A stretch of 64,000 nucleotides of DNA. Source: Thiomicrorhabdus lithotrophica (GTDB taxonomy: Bacteria; Pseudomonadota; Gammaproteobacteria; Thiomicrospirales; Thiomicrospiraceae). The DNA lies in contig NZ_CP102381.1 in assembly GCF_029201445.1 (NCBI RefSeq), positions 806,001 through 870,000 of the forward strand, written 5' to 3'. This document shows positions 59,247 through 64,000 of this stretch, one piece after another. Under the pieces are notes generated by a model. The model had not been told where the DNA came from. It ran no database searches and saw only the letters and a list, made by a program, of their open reading frames with translations. Every line of letters begins with the position of its first letter. The first letter of the stretch is position 1. The position numbers were made by a program, and so were the translations under genes.

Positions 59247-60371
59247 ATGGCGAATCAGGAAAGTTCTCTACAACAAACACCTTTATATAACTTACACCAA
59301 GAGCTCGGAGCTAAATTAGTGCCTTTTGCGGGCTATGAAATGCCTGTGCAATATCCACTCGGGATTAAAAAAGAACATTTGCACACACGTCAGAAAGCAG
59401 GTTTATTTGATGTATCTCACATGGGTCAAATTCGTTTAAAAGGTAAAAGAGCAGCAAAGGCATTAGAGCGTTTGGTGCCTGTTGACATCATCGACCTTCC
59501 TGAAATGTGTCAACGCTATGCTTTGTTCACTAACGAGCAAGGTGGTGTAATGGACGACCTCATGGTGACGAATGCTGGTGATTATCTGTTTCTGGTTGTC
59601 AACGCAGGTTGCAAAGCGCAAGATATTCAACACTTGAAAATGCATTTACAAGATCAGTGTGAAATCGACGTTTTAGAAGATCACGCTTTATTAGCCCTAC
59701 AAGGCCCAAAAGCGGGTGAAGTTTTAGCTAAGCTAGCGCCAGAATCCAAAGAGATGGTGTTTATGACGGCCAAAAACCTGGTGATTAATGGAATAGCCTG
59801 CTTTGTGACACGTTCTGGTTATACGGGCGAAGATGGGTTTGAAATCTCGGTAGCAAATAACGATGCAGAAAAATTGGCTAGAGTATTGTTGGCAGATGAT
59901 GCTGTAGAAGCTATAGGCTTAGGTGCGCGAGATTCTTTGCGTTTAGAAGCGGGCTTATGCTTATATGGTCATGATTTAGATAATGATATAACACCTGTAG
60001 AAGCGAGCTTGCTCTGGGCATTATCAAAACCACGACGAGCGGAAGGTGCTAGGCCTGGTGGTTATATCGGTGCAGAAACCATTATGGCTCAAATACAAAA
60101 TGGCGTTGATCGTAAACGTGTAGGCTTAAAACCTCAGGGTAAAATGCCAGTGCGTGATGGTGCAGAAATAGTTGATGAAAATGACCATGTCATTGGGTTA
60201 GTCACCAGTGGTGGATTTGGTGTGTCGTTAAATTGCCCAGTCGCTATGGGTTATGTTCCTTCTGAGCTTGCTAAAGAAGGTACCGTTTTACAAGCCGTAG
60301 TCAGAAACAAAAAAATACCGCTAGAAGTCGTTAAACTTCCGTTTGTTAAACAAAATTATTATCGAGGCTAG
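59247..60371 (+). CDS. gcvT: Glycine cleavage system T protein (aminomethyltransferase)
   Basis: 374 residues. VPFAGYEMPVQYPLGIKKEHLHTRQKAGLFDVSHMGQI at the N terminus, the folate-binding RSGYTGEDGFEISV region near 190, and ARDSLRLEAGLCLYGHDL near 230. It releases ammonia and makes methylene-tetrahydrofolate from the aminomethyl group on GcvH. The 133-base upstream region holds no glycine riboswitch I can recognise. First of gcvT-gcvH-gcvP-gcvR. Confidence 0.96.
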   Translation: MANQESSLQQTPLYNLHQELGAKLVPFAGYEMPVQYPLGIKKEHLHTRQKAGLFDVSHMGQIRLKGKRAAKALERLVPVDIIDLPEMCQRYALFTNEQGGVMDDLMVTNAGDYLFLVVNAGCKAQDIQHLKMHLQDQCEIDVLEDHALLALQGPKAGEVLAKLAPESKEMVFMTAKNLVINGIACFVTRSGYTGEDGFEISVANNDAEKLARVLLADDAVEAIGLGARDSLRLEAGLCLYGHDLDNDITPVEASLLWALSKPRRAEGARPGGYIGAETIMAQIQNGVDRKRVGLKPQGKMPVRDGAEIVDENDHVIGLVTSGGFGVSLNCPVAMGYVPSELAKEGTVLQAVVRNKKIPLEVVKLPFVKQNYYRG

Positions 60372-60381
60372 TCTTGGACTT

Positions 60382-60393
60382 ACCAGGCCTGGT
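60382..60393. repeat. Iterated palindrome ACCAGGCCTGGT
   Basis: Perfect copy in the 55-base gcvT-gcvH spacer, preceded by T and followed by GG, not T; no terminator T run, so not a terminator. Confidence 0.9.
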
Positions 60394-60426
60394 GGATTTA
60401 AAAATTAAACTTTTTAGGAGAAATCT

Positions 60427-60798
60427 ATGAGCAATATTAAATTTAGTGCAGAGCATGAGTGGATTCAAGATAACGGCGATGGAACAGTATTAATTGGTAT
60501 TACGGACTTCGCTCAACAGCAATTGGGTGATTTAGTGTTTGTTGAAATGCCTGAGCTGGGTTCTGAAATAGTTAAGGGTGAAGAAATTTCGGTTATTGAA
60601 TCTGTTAAAGCCGCAAGTGATTTATTTGCACCTGTTGATGGAACGGTTGTAGAAGTGAATGAAGCACTGGAAGACGAACCAGAACTGATTAATGAAGATG
60701 CGATGGCAAACTGGATTCTTAAGGTTGAATTATCAGACCCTTCTGATTTAGATGATTTGATGGATGAAGATGCCTACAACGAATTAACAGAAGATTAA
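60427..60798 (+). CDS. gcvH: Glycine cleavage system H protein
   Basis: 123 residues. Lipoyl Lys61 lies in VIESVKAASDLFAP. The N-terminal FSAEHEWIQDNGDGTVLIGITDFAQQQLGDLVFVEMP is classic. The C-terminal tail is acidic (DLDDLMDEDAYNELTED). It shuttles the aminomethyl group between GcvP and GcvT in the cytoplasm. GGAG lies 7 bases before the ATG. Confidence 0.97.
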   Translation: MSNIKFSAEHEWIQDNGDGTVLIGITDFAQQQLGDLVFVEMPELGSEIVKGEEISVIESVKAASDLFAPVDGTVVEVNEALEDEPELINEDAMANWILKVELSDPSDLDDLMDEDAYNELTED

Positions 60799-60861
60799 TT
60801 TAGAGCATAATCTAGAACTTTCAAAAATGTAATGGATGGATTTGAGCACCGGAGAATGTTA

Positions 60862-63780
60862 ATGAATCAAACCACTTTATCTCAGTTAGCGGGTTGTTCA
60901 ATCAGTGAACTTCAACAGAGCGAAAAGTTTGTAAACCGCCATTTAGGACCTGACAATTCTGAACAAGTTGCCATGTTAAACACATTGGGAATGGCTTCCT
61001 TAACTGAATTGCTAGAAAAAGTGGTACCAACTTCAATTCGTCGTCAGCAACCAATGGCATTGGCTCAGGGGTTAACGGAACATCAATCTTTAGAGAAGTT
61101 AAAATCCATTGCTAGTAAAAACAAAGTACTCAAATCTTTTATTGGTATGGGCTACTACAACACCTTAACGCCGCCAACCATTCAGCGTAATATCTTAGAA
61201 AACCCTGCCTGGTATACCGCCTATACACCTTATCAGGCTGAAATTTCTCAAGGCCGTCTTGAGGCTATGTTGAATTTTCAAACCATGGTTTCTGATCTAA
61301 CGGGGTTAGAGTTAGCCAACGCATCGATGTTGGATGAAGCCACGGCTTGTGCTGAGGCCATGACGCTTTGCCAGCGTATGAGTAAGTCTAAAGGTAAGGT
61401 GTTTTTTGTAGCCGAGGATTGTCATCCACAAAATATTGAGGTGGTGCAAACTCGAGCGGAACCGCTGGGTATTGAGGTGGTTGTCGGTAATCCATTAGAT
61501 GGGTTTGATGACTATGATTTGTTTGGTGTGTTACTGCAGTATCCAGGCACTTACGGTGAGGTTACCGACTTTAGTTCGCTTATTGAGCAAGCACACGCTA
61601 AAAAAGCATTAGTCACCATGTCGGCTGATTTATTAGCCTTAACGTTATTGAAAACACCGGGTGAAATGGGGGCAGATGTTGCAGTGGGTAACACGCAACG
61701 TTTTGGCGTGCCTTTAGGGTACGGTGGACCTCATGCGGCTTATATGGCAACCAAAGATAATTTTAAACGTTCAATGCCTGGTCGTTTGATTGGTGTGTCT
61801 TTAGACAGCCGCGGTAAAAAAGCGTATCGCCTAGCATTACAAACTCGAGAGCAACATATCAGGCGCGAAAAAGCCACCAGTAATATCTGTACAGCTCAAG
61901 CTTTATTAGCGGTTATGGCAAGTATGTATGCGGTTTATCACGGTGCAGAAGGGCTAACCAAAATAGCCTATCGTGTGCATCGTTATACCCAAGTGTTTGC
62001 TACTGGTTTAGGCGAATTGGGTATTGAAATTGGTAACAAAGTGTATTTTGATACGCTGACTATTTCAGTACCAGGTAAAGCACAAGAGATTCATTCTCTA
62101 GCGGTAAATCAGGGATACAACTTAAGACCGATTGATGCCGACCATATTGGTGTTTCATTTGATGAGTCCACCACCGTTTCAGACCTGGAAACATTATGGA
62201 AAATTTTTGGCGGTGAAGAGGCAGATAAACTTAATGCCGATGCATTAGTTCAACAGCAGGGCGAGGTTATTCAAGGCGAATTAGCGCGTACCTCTGGCTT
62301 CTTAACTCACCCTGTATTTCATGAACACCGCTCCGAAACAGAAATGATGCGTTATATGCGCCATTTGGCCGATAAAGATTTAGCTTTAGATCGTGCAATG
62401 ATTCCGTTGGGTTCTTGCACTATGAAATTAAATGCTACGGCTGAATTAATGCCGGTATCTTGGCCAGAGTTTGCCAATATTCATCCGTTTGTGCCACTTG
62501 ATCAAGCTCAGGGTTATCAGCAAATGGTAACCGAATTAGAAAAAATGCTCTGCGAAACCACAGGTTATGATGCGGTTTCATTGCAACCTAATTCAGGTGC
62601 CCAAGGTGAATATGCCGGCCTGCTAGCAATACGTGCTTACCATAAAAGTCGAAATGAAGCGCATCGAGACGTTTGTTTAATTCCCGCCTCGGCACATGGA
62701 ACGAACCCTGCATCAGCACAGATGGTGGGTATGAAAGTAGTCGTAGTGAAAACCAACGCTAAAGGTGAAATTGACTTAGATGATTTGCAATCAAAGTTAG
62801 AAAAGCATTCAGTCAACCTAGCGGCAATCATGATTACTTATCCCTCTACTCACGGTGTATTTGAGCAAAATGTTAAAACGGTATGTGATTTAGTTCATCA
62901 GCACGGTGGTCAAGTGTATATCGATGGGGCTAACATGAATGCGATGGTTGGTGTAGCAGCGCCTGGCCATTTTGGGGGTGATGTCTCTCACTTAAACTTA
63001 CATAAAACCTTTGCTATTCCGCATGGCGGTGGTGGCCCGGGTGTTGGGCCAATTGGCGTAGGTAAGCATTTAGCGCCATTTTTGCCTGGTTATGCGGTTG
63101 TAAACGCAGAAAACGAACCTAAACAGGTTGGTGCGGTGTCAGCCGCTCCATGGGGAAGTGCTGGGGTCTTGCCGATTAGTTGGAGTTACATCGCAATGAT
63201 GGGACGTGATGGCTTAATTGAAGCTACGGCAACCGCTATTTTAAACGCCAATTATATTGCGCAACGTTTAGCACCACACTATCCGATTCTCTATAGCGAT
63301 GATAATGGCCTGGTGGCGCATGAGTGTATTATTGATTTACGCCCGATTAAAGAAGAGTCAGGTATTTCAGTAGATGATATTGCCAAACGTTTAATTGATT
63401 ATGGTTTTCATGCACCAACCATGTCTTTTCCTGTGGCTGGGACGCTCATGATTGAGCCAACCGAATCAGAATCCAAGGTGGAATTAGATCGTTTCTGTGA
63501 TGCAATGTTAGCCATTAAAGAGGAAATTAACGATGTCATGAATGGCGCGTTGGATGAAAATGATAACCCTCTAAAAAATGCACCTCATACTGCTGACTCT
63601 GTTATGGCCAGCGACTGGCCTCATGGTTATTCAAGAGAGTTAGCGGCATACCCCGTTGATAGTCTGCGTGATGTGAAATACTGGTGCCCGGTTGGTCGTG
63701 TTGACAATGTTTACGGAGACCGTAATCTAGTTTGTTCTTGTCCTCCGTTAAGTGATTACAGTGAAGAGGGAGAAGCGTAA
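60862..63780 (+). CDS. gcvP: Glycine dehydrogenase (decarboxylating), GcvP, one-chain form
   Basis: 972 residues from ATG 60862, which has GGAG 7 bases upstream; in-frame ATGs at 60832 and 60856 are less favoured. N-terminal half: [62 protein letters not shown]-terminal half holds the PLP Lys in [23 protein letters not shown] near 715. It decarboxylates glycine and loads GcvH. The undivided chain is the usual gamma/betaproteobacterial form. Confidence 0.96.
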   Translation: MNQTTLSQLAGCSISELQQSEKFVNRHLGPDNSEQVAMLNTLGMASLTELLEKVVPTSIRRQQPMALAQGLTEHQSLEKLKSIASKNKVLKSFIGMGYYNTLTPPTIQRNILENPAWYTAYTPYQAEISQGRLEAMLNFQTMVSDLTGLELANASMLDEATACAEAMTLCQRMSKSKGKVFFVAEDCHPQNIEVVQTRAEPLGIEVVVGNPLDGFDDYDLFGVLLQYPGTYGEVTDFSSLIEQAHAKKALVTMSADLLALTLLKTPGEMGADVAVGNTQRFGVPLGYGGPHAAYMATKDNFKRSMPGRLIGVSLDSRGKKAYRLALQTREQHIRREKATSNICTAQALLAVMASMYAVYHGAEGLTKIAYRVHRYTQVFATGLGELGIEIGNKVYFDTLTISVPGKAQEIHSLAVNQGYNLRPIDADHIGVSFDESTTVSDLETLWKIFGGEEADKLNADALVQQQGEVIQGELARTSGFLTHPVFHEHRSETEMMRYMRHLADKDLALDRAMIPLGSCTMKLNATAELMPVSWPEFANIHPFVPLDQAQGYQQMVTELEKMLCETTGYDAVSLQPNSGAQGEYAGLLAIRAYHKSRNEAHRDVCLIPASAHGTNPASAQMVGMKVVVVKTNAKGEIDLDDLQSKLEKHSVNLAAIMITYPSTHGVFEQNVKTVCDLVHQHGGQVYIDGANMNAMVGVAAPGHFGGDVSHLNLHKTFAIPHGGGGPGVGPIGVGKHLAPFLPGYAVVNAENEPKQVGAVSAAPWGSAGVLPISWSYIAMMGRDGLIEATATAILNANYIAQRLAPHYPILYSDDNGLVAHECIIDLRPIKEESGISVDDIAKRLIDYGFHAPTMSFPVAGTLMIEPTESESKVELDRFCDAMLAIKEEINDVMNGALDENDNPLKNAPHTADSVMASDWPHGYSRELAAYPVDSLRDVKYWCPVGRVDNVYGDRNLVCSCPPLSDYSEEGEA

Positions 63781-64000
63781 TGAAAAAGTCTATTGTGATA
63801 AGCGTATTAGGCAATGACTCACCAGGCCTGGTTGAATCGCTTTCTAAAATCATTGTGGCACATGAGGGTGAATGGATAGAGAGCCGAATGGCGAGTCTTG
63901 CAGGTAAATTTGCAGGAATCTTAAGAATAGATTTACCTGCTACCAAAGTCAGAAGTTTTCAAATTGCATTACAAAATGCCGAGAATTTAGGTCTCAGTGT
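63780..64000 (+). CDS. GcvR-like ACT-domain regulator (cut by window end)
   Basis: ATG at 63780 overlaps the gcvP stop by one base. The first 73 residues are visible (SIVISVLGNDSPGLVESLSKIIVAHEGEWIESRMASLAGKFAGIL), matching the ACT domain of the glycine cleavage repressor GcvR family. GcvR binds GcvA in E. coli; the gene lying directly after gcvP supports glycine-linked control, but the C-terminal half is outside the window. An iterated palindrome falls in codons 15-18. Confidence 0.75.
   Translation, partial: MKKSIVISVLGNDSPGLVESLSKIIVAHEGEWIESRMASLAGKFAGILRIDLPATKVRSFQIALQNAENLGLS
63821..63832. repeat. Iterated palindrome ACCAGGCCTGGT
   Basis: Perfect copy at the start of the GcvR-like gene, read CCA GGC CTG GTT (PGLV); this DSPGLV segment is naturally conserved in ACT domains. 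Confidence 0.9.

Noticed and set aside
60382-60393. gcvT-gcvH palindrome as a terminator
   Set aside because: No T run follows and gcvH is expected to be co-transcribed; better described as a copy of the iterated palindrome.
63602-63946. 114-residue minus-strand frame across the gcvP-gcvR junction
   Set aside because: Both plus-strand genes are well supported here; the minus frame shows no domain.

Overview
The window is one continuous stretch of a gammaproteobacterial chromosome, by eye about 40% G+C. It carries the polar-flagellum and chemotaxis region followed by housekeeping genes. The gene order (flrA-flrB-flrC, fliEFGHIJK, motAB, fliLMNOPQR-flhB, flhA-flhF-flhG-fliA-cheYZA-cheW), the sigma54/sigma28 promoters and the short flagellins suggest a marine gammaproteobacterium related to the Thiomicrospira / Hydrogenovibrio / Thiomicrorhabdus sulfur oxidisers. 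That placement is an inference from style, not a database result. No rRNA, tRNA, CRISPR array, insertion sequence or prophage was seen.

Region 1 (1-8956) is a flagellin-glycan locus: the 3' part of pseG, a SAM methyltransferase, a phosphosulfolactate synthase / phosphosulfolactate phosphatase (ComA-ComB) fusion, an ATP-grasp ligase, the nonulosonate synthase pseI, a Maf-type flagellin glycosyltransferase and a sialidase-fold protein. Region 2 (9000-15980) has two flagellin genes (the first with a clear sigma28 promoter), two FlaG-type genes, fliD with a sigma54 promoter, fliS and a FliT-like gene. Region 3 (16003-19744) holds the regulators flrA (sigma70 promoter, short N terminus), flrB and flrC. 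Region 4 (19809-37821) is the basal-body, export and motor block, led by a sigma54 promoter before fliE and interrupted by a receptor-like gene between fliK and motA. Region 5 (37823-44413) has flhF, flhG, fliA, cheY, cheZ, cheA and cheW. Region 6 (44490-51061) has minus-strand flhB-like, STAS, cheY-like, cheW-like and fliK-like genes, then cheR, cheB and a receptor without a periplasmic domain. Region 7 (51196-64000) has a small membrane protein, a NIF3-like protein, a candidate small RNA, a Mip/FkpA-type isomerase, trxB, ftsK, lolA, rarA, crcB and gcvT-gcvH-gcvP-gcvR (the last cut by the window end).

Regulation looks like a polar-flagellum hierarchy. A sigma70 promoter drives flrA. Five close -24/-12 elements precede fliD, fliE, cheA, the minus-strand cheW-like operon and the receptor gene at 49805. 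A sigma28 promoter precedes flagellin 1.

Three observations stand out. The ComA-ComB fusion plus ATP-grasp pair inside a pseudaminic-acid locus suggests a sulfolactate-bearing flagellin sugar. A perfect palindrome, ACCAGGCCTGGT, is iterated through genes and intergenic DNA far beyond chance. An orphan sigma70 promoter and terminator at 52021-52148 define a ~93-nt C-rich candidate sRNA.
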